A DNA stretch of 64,000 nt, taken from assembly GCA_963969595.1 (NCBI GenBank), contig OZ018416.1:15888065-15952064 (forward strand). Direction: 5' to 3'. This document shows positions 11,582 through 24,244 of this stretch, in pieces; the stretch's first letter is position 1; the number at the start of each line of letters is the position of its first letter. The position numbers were made by a program, and so were the translations under genes. Below the pieces are notes generated by a model, which was given only the letters and a program-made list of their open reading frames with translations, did no database searches and was not told the origin of the DNA. Source of the stretch: Neckera pumila. Its lineage: Eukaryota; Streptophyta; Bryopsida; Hypnales; Neckeraceae.

Positions 11582-13651
11582 TTGCACCGGATTGTAGGTC
11601 AAAGAGATGGCGGGATCATCGACGCAGGGGCAGAAGACTATTCCCTCTGTCAAGCTCCTGTAAAAATCATTCCATTGGACTCCGCTGGGCGCTTAGAGTT
11701 AGAGGAAGATCTCTTCAAACTAGGGTGTATTGGGTTCATCCGGCACCCCTGGACAGTTAGGAGTGAAGATTTTCTTCGTGAGCTGGTTATGGGGACGCCA
11801 AACCAGTTCGAGCCGACGCCAAGGGCTCGGTGGGCCTCTTGGACGGAAGGGATGTGGGCAGAAACTTACGGGTTGAAGCAGTCCGGATCCGGAAATGCGA
11901 CCCGGACGGATAAATTTTATGAAGACAAATTTATGAAACTGCCGCACCATAAAGAGGGTTTCACCATTAGTGACTGTATTGATGAACGCCATAGGCGATT
12001 ATTGAATTTCCTGATTCCCATCGTCTATCTGAAAAAGCCAACCAGGGTTACGGTTACAGTGGCAAATACGATTTTCGGAGCACTCGAAGGCCGGGTCGTG
12101 AACTGAGCAACCATAATCCACCAGAAGGTCAAGAAGATGGCAGTAGCTATCGACAAGGCCAAACAGAGTCCGCTCAGCACTTACTTGTTCCACATGTATC
12201 ATCATTTTGATTTCATAACCCCGCAGGAACAAGTTGCCTATGTGACCCGAATGCAGATCCTGAAGTACGGATTCACGGAAGAGTTGAAGCCAACGGGAGA
12301 AGCGGCACTAGAAGAAGAAGAGGAAGAGGAGGATCCAGAACCGAAGCCGCTGGAGAAGAAGAAGCGACAGAAGACCACCAATCCGGACGCACGAAGAACG
12401 AGTCTGGACGTGTCGGAACCGAATCCGTCCCTGACCTAGCCATCACCGATATCTCCCGATGTATCCGACTTCTATGAGGTCGGAACCCAATGGATGGTGC
12501 AGTGCCGGAAAATGCACGCCGAGATGGCAGAGGTAATCACAGGCGTCGCCAAGGAATTAAATGTTGAGACGGATCAGATCTTCAACGAACTCCGGAAGAG
12601 ACCCGATCCGGCACTACTCCAAGAGAAGGACAAGCAGATCGAGCTGCTTAAGGCGGAACGGGATCACTACAAGAACAAGTTCTACTGGACAGAGGGGCAG
12701 TCGATCTCAGCCCGGAAGAAAGAGACGGATGCCCTGAAGCTAGTCAGGGATTTGAAGGTGTTGGTAGAAGAACCGGAACATCAGATCATCCGGTCCGCGC
12801 TTTACATAAAGAAACTCGAGAACGACGGCATTGTTACTGGATCTAGAGTGTTGCAAGTCCTGGTCGATTATGAGGCCAAGATGAAGATCGTTTTGGACGA
12901 TATGCGGCAGCTGATGGCTCATCTAGATGTGGCCAAGGACGACTTTGGGCTACTTCCGGATATCTTCATGGAGTCCCCGGGCAAACACGGAGTCGGAACT
13001 TCCGGGACACAAGAGGATTCAGGCTTGAAGTCTCTGTTTAAGATACCTAAGGTGCCTTCCTTGAGTCATTTCCCAAAGTGAGGCACGGTAAATACTTTTG
13101 TCCCTTCCTCACAGTCTCCGATGGGATTCGGAAAGGCTGGACAGAGGTTGTCGATCTGGAGAGATCTGTTAGAAGGTTTGAGGACGATAAATCCGGCAAG
13201 AGAATACCTGGAGAGATTCCCTCATATGTCGGAACAGTCACCAACACGGGGTACACAATTGATTGACTTAGGAGATCCGGCTCCAGAGGCCAGACCGGAA
13301 CCCAAGTCGAAAACCCGGCTGAACAAGAGGACGGAAATAGTAGAGGCCGAAATCTCGGATCCGGATGAAGAACTCAAGATGGTGGAACCTGAGAGGCAAC
13401 TAAAACTTCGGAAGTCTGAGAAGCGGAAACCGGAAAGCAAGAAGCCGGTGAAGCAACAGATTGAAGACTTCGAGTCTGGTGAGTTTGAGTCAGACTCAGA
13501 ATAGGAGGAAGATACGGAGGAGGAGGAAACGTCTCCTGCGACCTGTCAGAATCCGCCTCGAGCCGCCAAAATGACGCCAGCGAAGAGTTCCGGTAAGCCG
13601 ACAGCTAAACAGGGAGCCGGGAGTTCAAAAAAATCTCGGGTGGCCAAGTAG
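11582..13651 (+). pseudogene. Gag-like protein of the composite retroelement, copy A
   Basis: One reading frame runs about 690 codons with four internal stops: TGA 12,104-12,106, TAG 12,437-12,439, TGA 13,079-13,081 and TAG 13,502-13,504. It ends at TAG 13,649-13,651. Visible parts in order: a segment with LGCIGFIRHPW, a segment with DCIDERHRRLL and ANTIFGAL, an acidic/basic linker, a coiled-coil-prone stretch, and a charged lysine-rich tail. Copy B (15.7-18.8 kb) has the same order and motifs. The 12,104 stop sits where copy B has tryptophan, so it is a TGG to TGA change. A likely ATG at 11,607 lies in another frame and implies one early frameshift. I do not recognise the family; gag-like is inferred from being the only ORF of an LTR-type insertion. 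Confidence 0.5.
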
Positions 13652-15722
13652 TTAGAAGGGGACTACTTGTGGAGGTGGATTAGAATTTAGATAGTTTTAT
13701 CCCGGAACCGGATTCCAAGCGTGGGCTCGGTTTCCGGAAACGTAGGGATAAGGACTTCCTGGTTTTTTCGGAATTTCTTTGGTGTGTGTGAGAGGTTGCC
13801 CCAGTTTGTGGGGAGCCCTTTTTTGCTTTTAGGATGTTGACTTTGGCTTTGTTTTGGGTTTTTAAGGGCGGGCAAGTTAGTTGCCCCTCATTCCCTCCTA
13901 GTTGATATTCAATTGTATTTCATTCCCTTTTCAAAATTTGAGCCCTCGGGTATGCATTTTGGCTTTATCAGTGTATCCGGATTGTGTTGATTTATGGTCT
14001 AGGTGTTGGAAGGAAAGGACGGGTGAGGAGGAATCCGGATTTAGGAGAATATGGTCTGAGTCGAGAGTGTGCTATTGTAATGTTGTTGGATTATTGACTT
14101 AGGAGCTGCGCATAGTGTCTTTAAACTACCAGAAGAGTAGTCCGGATCACAGAGTAGCGGGAAAGCGAGTCCGGTTGTCAAGCTATGCGGAGGTAAGCGC
14201 CCATCCAAGGAAGCCCTCACCTGTCCGGAAGATCTGCCAACCTCAAGATTCATCTAACATCTAGAAAGATCACATCTCCCATATTTATTCCTGATTCTAA
14301 GATCTGTCGCTGTAGTAAGGGAGAGTGAAGTATTCCTGACTAACCTGCTGTCCAGAGTTGCCATCCGAAAGTTGTGAAGATCCGGATCTTCTCATCTTGC
14401 TGCAACCTTTTGAATACTCGGGTGTTGTTATTTGTATTTGTTAGAATTGTAGGAGAACAAAAGTGGTGAAGTAACTGAAGTCCCTACCCCCTCAAAAGAT
14501 CAATTGGTAGATCCTCTGAAGATAAAACAGAGGTATTGAAAACCGGATTGGAAGAAGAGACGTAAACCGGATTCCGGATAGTTTAGGGTTCGGATTGTGA
14601 AAGGATCCGGAAAATGTTGAGTAGGTAGGAAGAAAGAAAGATAGAAAAAATTGGATAGCTAGGATATGCTACATATAATCTGGAAATTCCCTGGGACGAT
14701 ATTTCGTGTTATCTTGGCACATTTTTGTGTTAAGGATACTTATGCCTAGATTGCGCGTACGACACGGTATACAAAACATAACCCCAAGTACTAGTCTCGA
14801 CCGGATCCAATTCCAATAGTCCGGAACCGGAAAATGCTTTCCTGATTATACTGCCAATCTAGGGTAATTACTATATGTATTAAACTCGAGTTTAACCTCT
14901 GGACCAAGAGAGATCCGCAACTTTGGGATCAAGGAAGGAAGCTTAACTCCTACCCTCCGAGTTTAATGTGTCAGGAGTTTCCACAAAATAAACTTTGAAA
15001 AGAAAACTTTGAAAAGAAAACTTTGAAAAGAACATTGAGAACAAGACCTTCCTCACAACTAGATCGGAAGGGCTACGCAGGCTAGCAGGTCACGCAAGAC
15101 GGTCTGAATTTTCCTACCAAAGGCTACAACGACGAACTACCGGACAATCTACGGTCTAGGTAGAGAAGGAGAGTCAGAAAAAGTGGGAGAGCAGTGGGTG
15201 CTTCTTGACAAAAGCCAGCTCTAATCCTCAAAGGAAATCCTACTGTATCTTGTCTGCTATTCAATCTCTCCAGGGACCGAATACTTTCTGCATCCGGGCT
15301 CACTCCCTCCTTATCCAAGTCTGCAATCACACTGCTCAAACAAAAACACGGACAAGTGCAAAAGCGTGCAGCACACAATTGTGAATTGGAATATACCAAT
15401 GGGTTTTGCAGATATTCTATTAGGAAAACAAAGTATGGAAATGAACCCGGATCACATCAATAATCTGAGCTTAGATACTAAACTACCACTCTAATTCAAA
15501 AAGTGTCTATGTCTAATTTCAACCAAGAGAATGACACATTTCATTCCTTCCCGGACTACTAGAGTAGTTGACTTAACTACAGTCCAAAAAGGTGTCCACT
15601 AAAAGTGGATCTTAGATCCTATAATTCCGGAATTAACCCGAATCCTAACTCCTACTTGCCTAAAACTTTCCTACTGCCAAAATTAGGCCTGCAGCCCTAC
15701 CGTCTATGCTACAGTCCTCTAC
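13652..15722. other. Non-coding centre of the composite retroelement
   Basis: Holds the 3' regions of the two convergent gag-like copies, which meet here. The region is rich in CCGGA, as in the flanking copies. Three copies of a 14-bp repeat (ACTTTGAAAAGAAA) lie at about 14,993-15,034. No gene is seen. Confidence 0.5.
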
Positions 15723-18700
15723 CTACTTCTTGTTCTTCTTTGCCGGTGAATCGCCCGTCTTGGCTGGTCCCTTTCGGGCCAGTGGCTTCTTTCCGGTCTG
15801 AAGCTTGGCAGCTCGTTTGGCCCGGAGTTTGGTCTTCTCTCTGGCCACCTTGGCCTTCATCGCTCGAGTGTCTGCCAATGCCTGGTCTGGATCAGAGTAA
15901 GGCTCAGATTCTTGCTCCGACCCGGACTCTTCACTATAAGAAACTGGCCTTTTTTGTGATGTTTGAAAAAACGTCGTATGATGTCCAGTTTGACATGTCT
16001 GAGAGTCAACTTAGATGTCACCTAAAATCGCGTCATAGAAAACAAGCAAAAAACGTCTGGTGTTTTCAAAAAACGTGCCAATTTCTGGCTTGTTTTTTTC
16101 TAACGTCCTACAAAACAGGGTCTTCCAAGCTTACAAAATGAAAGCACATGGAGGCCACATAGGCAAAATTCTCATCCACGCAGGGCCACGTAGGCAACTT
16201 TTTCCTCCAGCCCATTTTTTTCATCTATCTGTTTTTCTTCATCCAATCCATTTTTCATCCAATCTGTTTTTCATCCAACCCATTTTTCATCCAATCTATT
16301 TTTTTTCATCCAATCCATTTTTCAAAAACTAATTAGTCAATAGAAATTAATCAATAAAATTATGCAATAAAAAAAAAGTAGAATCCACCAAGAATTTAAA
16401 AAAAACTTACCATTTATCATCAAATTTATCTTGATGACATAATTACGTGAAAATGAAGATTTTCAGGGTCATATTTGTACCCATTCTTTGTCCATGGTGA
16501 GACAAACAATATGGGATAATTAGCCTACTTTGTCTCAGATGTCAAGTCCGACATCCAACCTGTTGTTCCAAACATTTGGCCCGAGGTTCATCCATCCATT
16601 TTTAATTTTTTTTCCAAAATATGCCACGTAGCTGCCCTTTTCCAAGTCTAGTTGCTGACGTGGCAGCTTCTATTGTATGCGACATTATATAAAATCATGG
16701 CCACGTTGCAGTCGACATCATCACAAACGTAGCCGTCTACAATGACATAGTCGCGTTTTTTGCAAAACACTTACATGTTTCTGCAAAACACGTATATGTA
16801 TTTGCAAAACATGTATATGTTTTTTAGAACATCTAATGTTTGAAAAAACATGATGTGTTTTTGGCTAAACGCCGCCAAAAACAGGCTTTTCTTATAGTGC
16901 TTCTTCCTCCTCATCCGATTTGTCATCTTCTTCTTCCTCCTCCGGAATCCGGGCCGCTTTCTTCTTGGCCGACGGGGGTTCCGAAGCCTTCCTCTTGTGC
17001 ACCATCGGGACAGGTTTCGCCACCTTGCTTTGAGGGGTTGCTTCATCTCCAATTACCTTCCGGATTACTCCCTTCCTGTGCGATCCCGATGACTGCTCGC
17101 GACCGGCTCCCAATTCGGTCTTGACAATGGACTGGATTAAGCTAGTCATCCCTCCTTCTTCTCCAAACTGCACCTTCTTTCTAGGAGTCTTCGGAGAAGA
17201 CTTAGAAGGTGAGAGGGTACTGAGTTGCTTGATCTTGGCACTCTCCTCTGGTACTGACTCGCCTGGACCGGTTGCTAGTTCCGGTCCCTGTACCTTCGTT
17301 GGATCCAGCGCAGCCACTTCCTTTATCTCCACCGTATTGGGTTCCGGTTCGGTGACCTTGGTGTCTCCACCTCGGTTTCCTCTGGTTGGTTGGTCTTGGC
17401 CTCCTGGTGCTCCTCTGAAATAGGTAGGTTAGGTAATACCTGAGGAGTCTTTTCCTCGATCTTGTCTTCCTTGGCTGGCTACGAGGCTGGCTCGGTTTCC
17501 GGTTCCGGTCTCGGTACAGGATCACCTTGCGGTCTAATTTCGCTCATTACCTCTTGCAGCTGCGCCAACGTAGACTCCATCTTCTTGTGGTAAGTCACCA
17601 TCACCAAAACCAACTTCGGGGCGAACTGCTTACTCTCCTCCATCACTTGTTCGTCAAAGAGGTTAGCCTTGTTCACCACTTCTCCCGGATGTTTGATGAA
17701 GTCCCGGATTCGGGATAGGGTATCCCGGGTCTGGGTGGAGAATTTCTTCTCCCTCTCGACTTCTTCATCCTTCTTCCACAGCTCCTGCCTCAGGGCTGCC
17801 AGTTGGCTGGCCTGCTTGGCCAGCTCCGCCTTTCCTTCTTCACTCTCCTTTTCCCAAATAAGCTGGCTTACTCGAGTTAAGGCTTGGCTCGGGTGAGAGA
17901 CTCCTAAAGTGGTGCAGATGGTTTGCACCACTCTCCTTTCCTTCATATACCGGTCCTTGAAGTCACTCAGCTCTCGTGAAATCCTCTCGAGTGGCTCATC
18001 TCTCCAGACCAAATCACTTTTCTTGGTGTGTTCCTCTTCCACTCAATCTTTTCCTCTCGTATCCTTTCCCTCATCGTCGCCTTCCCTTTCCGACTCACTC
18101 AAATCATCCTTACCCTCTTCCTCTTCCTCTTCCTCATCTGAGGACTTGTCCTCCATTCCAGTTTCAGGTTCTAAGTCCGGAAGTTCAAATTGTACAAGGG
18201 CGGATGCGGCTTCATACTCTACCTCCTCATTCTTCGTCAATACTCCCTTAGACTGATAAAGATGATAGAGAAAGGGGTAGATAGGAGACGGCTTAGCCCT
18301 CTTTGCCTTTGCCATCTTATCTACCTGATCTTGAATGATCAATCTCCAATCTACTTTCCGGTCCCCTCCTAACGCACCAAAGATGGTGTTGGCTAGGGTC
18401 CGAGAAACTCGACTCGGCCTCTCTGGACTAAGGATTGCAAGGATATATTGCAACAATCTCTTCTCTCTTGGGTCTATGCAGTCATTGACCCGGAACCCAT
18501 CCTTGCGGCTGAGAGGGTTCCGAAACTTACCTAATGCGGATTGGTCTTTCTGGGATGTGAGTCCTTCACCTTCTTCACTGAAAAGGTAACCTGCCTCTAC
18601 ATCGCCACCGTCCACTTTGCCAGTTGAGCTCGGATTGTCGCCTTGTGTCGGCTCGCCAACTTGCCCGCCAGTTCCTTCACCATCTCCTTGTTCTTGAAGC

Positions 18701-18842
18701 TCCATGGTTGGGTCAGGAATCCGGTGCACCCCATCTGTTCCAGGTCTGCCCGCAACTCCTCTTTCTCCTGCTCATCCTTTGGCAATGGTGGCGTCACAAA
18801 CCATAACGCAACCGTGGATCCTTCTCATTGGGTCGAGGCCAT
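15723..18842 (-). pseudogene. Gag-like protein of the composite retroelement, copy B, split by a CACTA element
   Basis: Starts at ATG 18,840-18,842 and ends at TAG 15,723-15,725. It parallels copy A: GCTGFLTQPW, then NDCIDPREKRLL and ANTIFGALGG, an acidic run, a coiled-coil region around 17.5-18.0 kb, and a lysine-rich tail ending PAKKNKK. Breaks: TGA at codon 6, a frameshift near 18,600, TGA 18,043-18,045, TAG 17,479-17,481, a frameshift near 17,360, and the 968-bp insertion at 15,932-16,899. Removing that insertion and one CTT restores an unbroken acidic-to-basic tail. It probably once encoded the same type of protein as copy A. The family is not recognised. Confidence 0.5.
15932..16899. 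mobile_element. Non-autonomous CACTA-type element
   Basis: Begins CACTATAAGAAACTGG and ends with the complement of CACTATAAGAAAAGCC. It is flanked by the 3-bp duplication CTT (15,929-15,931 and 16,900-16,902). CACTA ends and a 3-bp target duplication define the En/Spm superfamily. It contains AACGTCTGG-like subterminal motifs and a cluster of about six TTTTTCATCCAATC repeats at about 16,206-16,325. It codes for nothing obvious. Its termini resemble those of the 28.6-kb element at 31,541-60,145. Confidence 0.88.
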
Positions 18843-19490
18843 CTCTACCCGCGTCTGGATGCTGCCGGTCTACAATTGACAACCCGGAATAGGAGTATGC
18901 CTCTCTCTCTCTCTGAGTTGCGTAGACTTTACCACAAAACCTCTCTGCTTGCAGATCCTCCCTTCGCACTAAAGCTCTCCACAACTCTCTCTCTCTCTAT
19001 ACTTGTACTCTCTTGCGTTGATACTAGCTGGAGACCGGAAACAGGAAGCGTATACTCTCTCCAAGTTTTCAATATGGGCAAGAAATTTGGATGGCCAATA
19101 TCTGAACAGCTGATCCATTAAGAGGGCCAACCACATTCCTTCCTAATGATTCCCTTAATTCAGGGTTTGCTCGTTAACCTAGCCCGTTAATTATTACCAT
19201 TCGCCCATGATTAGAACGTCTCCCTAGGGTTAGGTAGGTCACCGTCGGGGTTTCAATTCCCGATTCCGGTTTCTTGATCCTATATAGGCTAATCCGGGTT
19301 CCGCTTCTGATTTTCCGGTACCAATGATTAGCTGTTATATCTATTCCTGATCAGCCAACTTCCGGTTTTCGGTCCTAATCACTATACGGTCTATAATTAC
19401 TTTACAAAACAAAAAAAATTACTGCAAAGAGGAATATTATCCTTCTATCTATAATTATATTTATTAAGATAGGAGTTCCAGGTTCCCACA
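18843..19490. other. Leader of gag-like copy B
   Basis: Read on the minus strand this is the 5' leader of copy B, starting TGTGGGAACCTGG at 19,490. It includes CT-rich microsatellites (about 18,900-18,920 and 18,985-19,000). No coding region is seen. Confidence 0.45.
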
Positions 19491-19495
19491 GCGCG

Positions 19496-22400
19496 ATGGG
19501 TGGGGAACCGCCAGGCGGGAGCCCCAACCAGTGTTTCAGGGCAACAGCGGAACAGAGTATCGAGGAAGGGGAGGATGTCCAGGAATGCAGGCAGACAAAG
19601 CAAAAACTGAGAATTGCGATTGGGGCTCAATTGAACGTGGACGCACATGAGAGGGCAAAATGGACAAAGGTGCTTACCGGTCCCGGTCCGAAGAACAGCA
19701 GGAAATGGACAATTGTGGATTTGGGTTCGGACGCCAAAAGCGAGGAGAGGACAATGTCAGAAGCCAAGGAACACAGAAATCCAGCTGACGAGGATGCAAT
19801 GTTGAAGAAAAGCACGATGGACAGATTGTGTGAGGCAGCGTAGATGGACGACGACAAGATGGATGCCAAGCTGCTGGACATGTACAAAACAGTGGATAGG
19901 TTAGTGTCTCCGGACCGGAAACCAGGGCACGGGACTGAGCCCAACATGCCTCCTGACGCAGGTCCCGACCCTGAGCTAGCAAGGGAGACGCAGCCATCGG
20001 TGGAGACGCAAGCAGCGGAAGGGATGCAGCCATCGACGCCTCAAGGCAGTCCCAAGAAGATGCAAGTGGTCTCTTGGAGCGGGAATTTTGAGAACAACTA
20101 CGCATTGCAACGTTATTGGATGTGTGGGTTAGGAACTCCAAAGCCGAGAATGTATCACCCGGGTTTGGCAAACTGGATGTCCGGAAGACTAGAGCGGCTT
20201 GAGTGGGATGAGCGGGAGGTGAGGATGAGAGCGTGCATCAAAGCTGATGAATTTGGAGTATAACGACGCAAACTAAGAGCACCAGTCACAAAAGCCAAGT
20301 CGGACGTGTACCACCTGCTGCGACTGAGGCCGCAACTCCTGCCGTAGGAGTAAGACGGTCTATCCGGGGCGGAGTTCAGGGAGATATTTGCGGCAACATG
20401 GGGGAGCGCTGCATTCAAACATGAGGCTAAAGATGCGAGCATTTGGTGGCTCTATGATGCAAAGGTAAGTTTTCAATGTCTAATTCAGCATATCCTTCGA
20501 CAGCTTGTAGAGGTATAAGTTATACATATGCAAAGTTAGTGTTTTGTTACCATGTTTTGCACTGGAAGTGTGGCTCAATGACACGATAGTACCAAATGTG
20601 TGTAGGAGGAGGATTACCCCAACGTGGCGGCTCTGATCGGACGTGCCGTTGCCTCTCTATGCCACAGCGTGAAGTATGGCAAGGTGCCACCGAACATGGA
20701 CCTCATGGCAAATTACTTGCAATTTGTACAAGAACAGGCATGTTACAAAGATGTATGTTGGACAGTAGAGGAGAGCCTCAAAGCGGAGCAAGAGCGCATC
20801 GTCCAGGAAGCTATTGATTTGTTTTGGCAAGTGTCATTGCTGAAGCGGGAGGCGTACTTGTGGAACTGGTGCCCAATTTGGCTGGTAGTGGCGGAGAACC
20901 CGACTGTCTTGGAGTGCCTACCTCCTATGCCCTGGCGCCATGATGGTAAGTGTTACGCGGTTCATGCAGCTAGTTGTTCAACGTGTCATTGTCAGTTTTC
21001 CAATATTGAACTGAATGACAGTTAGTATTTCAATGTCTTCTTTTGTGTCCATTTCGGGTTAGTGCACTCCTGAATGGTTTGTATTTCAGGACTGTCATGT
21101 AGAGGACAAGGTAGAGGAAGTTTGGCAAAAACCCCTCAGCTTTAGATTTTACAGGTGTCACCCCGCCAACTTTGTTCGTGTGTTGCGGATCGCAATGCAC
21201 CACGCCTTCAGACGCTAGAGGTAAATGAGTTGCCCAATATTCGGACTCACCGAGGAGGCAATTTGTGGCATCCACAAGGGCTATCGTGACATCATACTAG
21301 TGCTAGCGATCTTCACATTCAACGCTCCATTTTGCTTCAGTGGCATGGGGGTGTGGGAGGCTGAAGTCGTCTACACGTCCATTATGAGGGACGCCCAGAT
21401 GGTTTGTATGGGCAAGGACACTCTCGTCTATGACATGGTCCTGAAGTGGGTGCAAATTGTTTGTATACGAGCACTACAGGACCTAGCGCGCGATTTCCCA
21501 GCAGTGTTTTGCCGTTGCTGGACGACTACAATACACAAGCACTGGGGAGACCAGGGAAAATTCTGGTCCAAGTGCCTCTGACTGTGCAAGGACCTAGACA
21601 TTGGTTGGGTTTCGGATGAGGCGCAACCTAAATGGGCAAAGAGGGTAAAAAAGAAACGCGCGGCAATTATGCAGCTGGTGCAAGACATGGACACTGCTGT
21701 AGACGAAGACGAGGACAATGTGTGGGCCAATTACCAGGCTTCGTTGGCGCAGTCTGAGGTAGCCGCCCTGGTTTCAGACCCTGTGCAGGCAGACCATGTA
21801 GTTGAAAAAAGTGCGGAGCCCTTGAATCCTTTAGCTGAACCGGACCAGCCAGCAGCGTCGGCGGTGGACGAAACATTGGGTGCCAACCCACTCATCACAG
21901 AGTGCTAGACAACAGCAGAAGACAGCATTGGCATTACCCAGCTGCAACAATTAGTCCACGTTGAGGACATTTCCACGCAAGATTTGGATTTTGAGGGTTT
22001 GCCCGTGGGTGCGACTCCTTCTACGTTCGTTGGGATTTTTGGCCGTGAATCTGAGTCTGGCCTTGACAATTTGCTGACCGCGAAGTCTCGCAGCAGACTT
22101 CTCCGCACTCACAAGTCCCAAACCCGGTCATAAAAAGCCGGACGACTTGGACAACAAAGACTACACAGGGAAAGATAAGTCCGCCCCACCCCCCGACCAG
22201 AAATTGAGCACCGTGTCCGGCATCGAAAGAGCGTCACATTTGCCCCGCTCCCAGTTATGGATCGGGATTCCTCAAGTTGGTGTAGGGTCTCTATTCCTAA
22301 AACTTACGATAATTTCAAGATAGAAGAGCTCATGGAAGCCTTGTCAAGGTACCATGGCCGAAATTTCATTTTAGTCTACAAAGAACTTATTTTTGACCTT

Positions 22401-23347
22401 GTCTTTTTCTGAAGTTGAAACATTGTTTGTGACACATTGGAGGCAAGTTACCTCTGCTGAAACACTATTGCTATCCGTTGTGCAGGAAGGGCACGGGGGA
22501 TCAAGACCACGGGAACATAAATTTCTTTGGGCAAGACTAGAACTCTCTGCTGGTGCTCTTGAAGCAACTTCGCCAACTGAGGAGGAGTAAAAAGTATCTT
22601 GGTTAGAACATCATGGAGCTACTCGGCCGCAGGTTATGGTGGAGCTTATCACCGGAGGTTTGTGGACGTGTATATATAGTGTCTTCTTTTATGTAGGGCC
22701 CTCTTTTCACCGCTTGGACCAAAGCGACCGACGAGTTGCTGCTGAAGTGGGGGCAAGAATGGCTGGTGCCTACCTGACTATACCACAACTGTCTTTTGGA
22801 TATGGAAGTGGTCATTCCATATGATGGTGGCTCGCACTGGTCGGTCTTTGTTTTCACGAAGTCAGGAGTGGTGCATTTTGACAGCCTAGATTCACACACG
22901 GGTGCAACCGAGAGGGATCACGTGAGCATGTTGTGGAAGGTTTGGTGTCTGTTGCATGACCCCCCACTAGATGTCCCGCTTGTGATAGAGGAGATACCCG
23001 TGTTTACGCAGCGTTGCAATTATGAATGCGGTTTCTGTGCACTCCGGTTTATGGAATTATATGTTCGTTTCTTTCATGGTGATGAACCGCGCATGGATGA
23101 GGAGAAAGCACTTGACATGTTGATGAGGACGGCAATGGTGTCTGAGTCCAGCGCTGCCCTGCAGAAGTATGTCATTGCAGCAGTAGCAGATGAGCTCTCC
23201 GAAACAGCAATCTCGGTCCCGTATGAGCCCCCTTACTGCAGCATCTATGGTGCAGAACCTAGTAGATCGACCGTCTCTACTCGTAGTACCGAGATCCGCG
23301 CAGGTGCTGACGACGGTGACAGTGCAGCAGTGCGGCCAGCAGAGTAG
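19496..23347 (+). pseudogene. Rightward MULE gene, ULP1-like (C48) cysteine protease
   Basis: Exons with plausible GT-AG borders: 19,496-20,464 (donor GTAAGT), 20,606-20,945 (donor GTAAGT), 21,090 to about 22,130, and a last part about 22,690-23,347. The last part shows the ULP1/SENP fold: GGSHWSVFVF (catalytic His), VVHFDSLDSH (Asp), then QRCNYECGFCALRF, where the Gln and the second Cys sit at the oxyanion-hole and nucleophile positions. Such domains cleave SUMO-like conjugates, and plant MULEs carry them. In-frame stops (TAG 19,841; TAA 20,261; TAG and TAA near 20,345; TAG 21,906; TGA in the ULP1 exon) show it is dead. The long region upstream of the protease is not recognised. It converges on the transposase gene. 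Confidence 0.68.
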
Positions 23348-24244
23348 GGTAGTCTTTTTTAGGCTTTTTCATTGTATAGTACACCACTGAAACACTGTGA
23401 TGTTGTAATTTAGGGAGTAGGTTGTTAGTTCAGTCTTGCATGCAAGCAGAAAATTTACAGGTAGTGTTTTAGGCTATTAGGCTTCCAGGACGCACGCTTT
23501 CCTAGAAGGCTTTTTTGCGGGGTCATCTCGGCTGTATATCTCTTTATTACACGCGCTTCCAAAACTGGTTACTGGAACCCCTTCTGTAACGGCTGTCGTC
23601 AATTCATTATTCGTTACCTTTTGCACACATCCATCCTTGCAATTCCGAATCCCTATTTGCAACGTCATTGGAGGCAAGAACCACCCAATCATCACTCCCA
23701 TATGACATGAAGTACGAAATAACCCAATTACTAGGATAAGCTTTCCAATATTTAGAAAGAAACCCCTATCCCTAAACCGGATGTGCAGTTGACCTTCATG
23801 TTACTCAAAATTGTATGCAGTGGACTAAATCACAAAAAAATATATGAAGCCGCTCTCGATAACTAGGAGGCTGTGATGGCTACCTAAAGTGCTGCAAATC
23901 TACCTAAGCATGGTGGTAGCCATTGGGGTTCATGGGTGGAAAACTGTGCAAAGGCAGTCTGGTATTGTTGAGAGTTAACGGATATAGTGGCAGTCTGGAG
24001 CAGTGTTTCGCTTAGTCATTTGTTTATGTTGGAAGGTGGTCTACACCCATAATGTGCGCAGAGCCCGGATTACACACTTTGTGAGCCACTGGCTAAATTG
24101 GCATGGCAATCATACAAGCAAATCAGCCCCCATCCTCAACCTCCTCGAGGTAGAGGGTCTTTTATTCCGCTCTAGCATGTCTTTTAGGCATCCCAAACGC
24201 ATATTTAAACCATCCTGCACCTGATGAAACACTGGAGTGGTTTG
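23348..24244. other. Space between the convergent MULE genes
   Basis: Contains the 3' ends of both genes and GAAACACTG/CAGTGTTTC motifs at 23,389, 24,001 and 24,226. No further coding region is supported. Confidence 0.5.

Larger units (their letters stand above)
10995..19490. mobile_element. 8.5-kb composite retroelement insertion with GCGCG target duplication
   Basis: Begins TGTTGTAGCACAG and ends GGTTCCCACA (TG...CA), with GCGCG at 10,990-10,994 and again at 19,491-19,495. The 5-bp duplication and TG/CA ends indicate an integrase-type LTR insertion. Inside are two related gag-like pseudogenes pointing at each other (11.58-13.65 rightward, 18.84-15.72 leftward). I could not match a pair of direct LTRs, so it may be one element nested in another or a rearranged product. 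No protease, integrase or reverse transcriptase was seen, so it would be non-autonomous. Confidence 0.6.

Noticed and set aside
10995..19490. Direct long terminal repeats of the composite insertion
   Set aside because: Comparing 10,995-11,550 with 18,850-19,490 by eye gave no convincing direct repeat; only TGTGGGAAC recurs, inverted.
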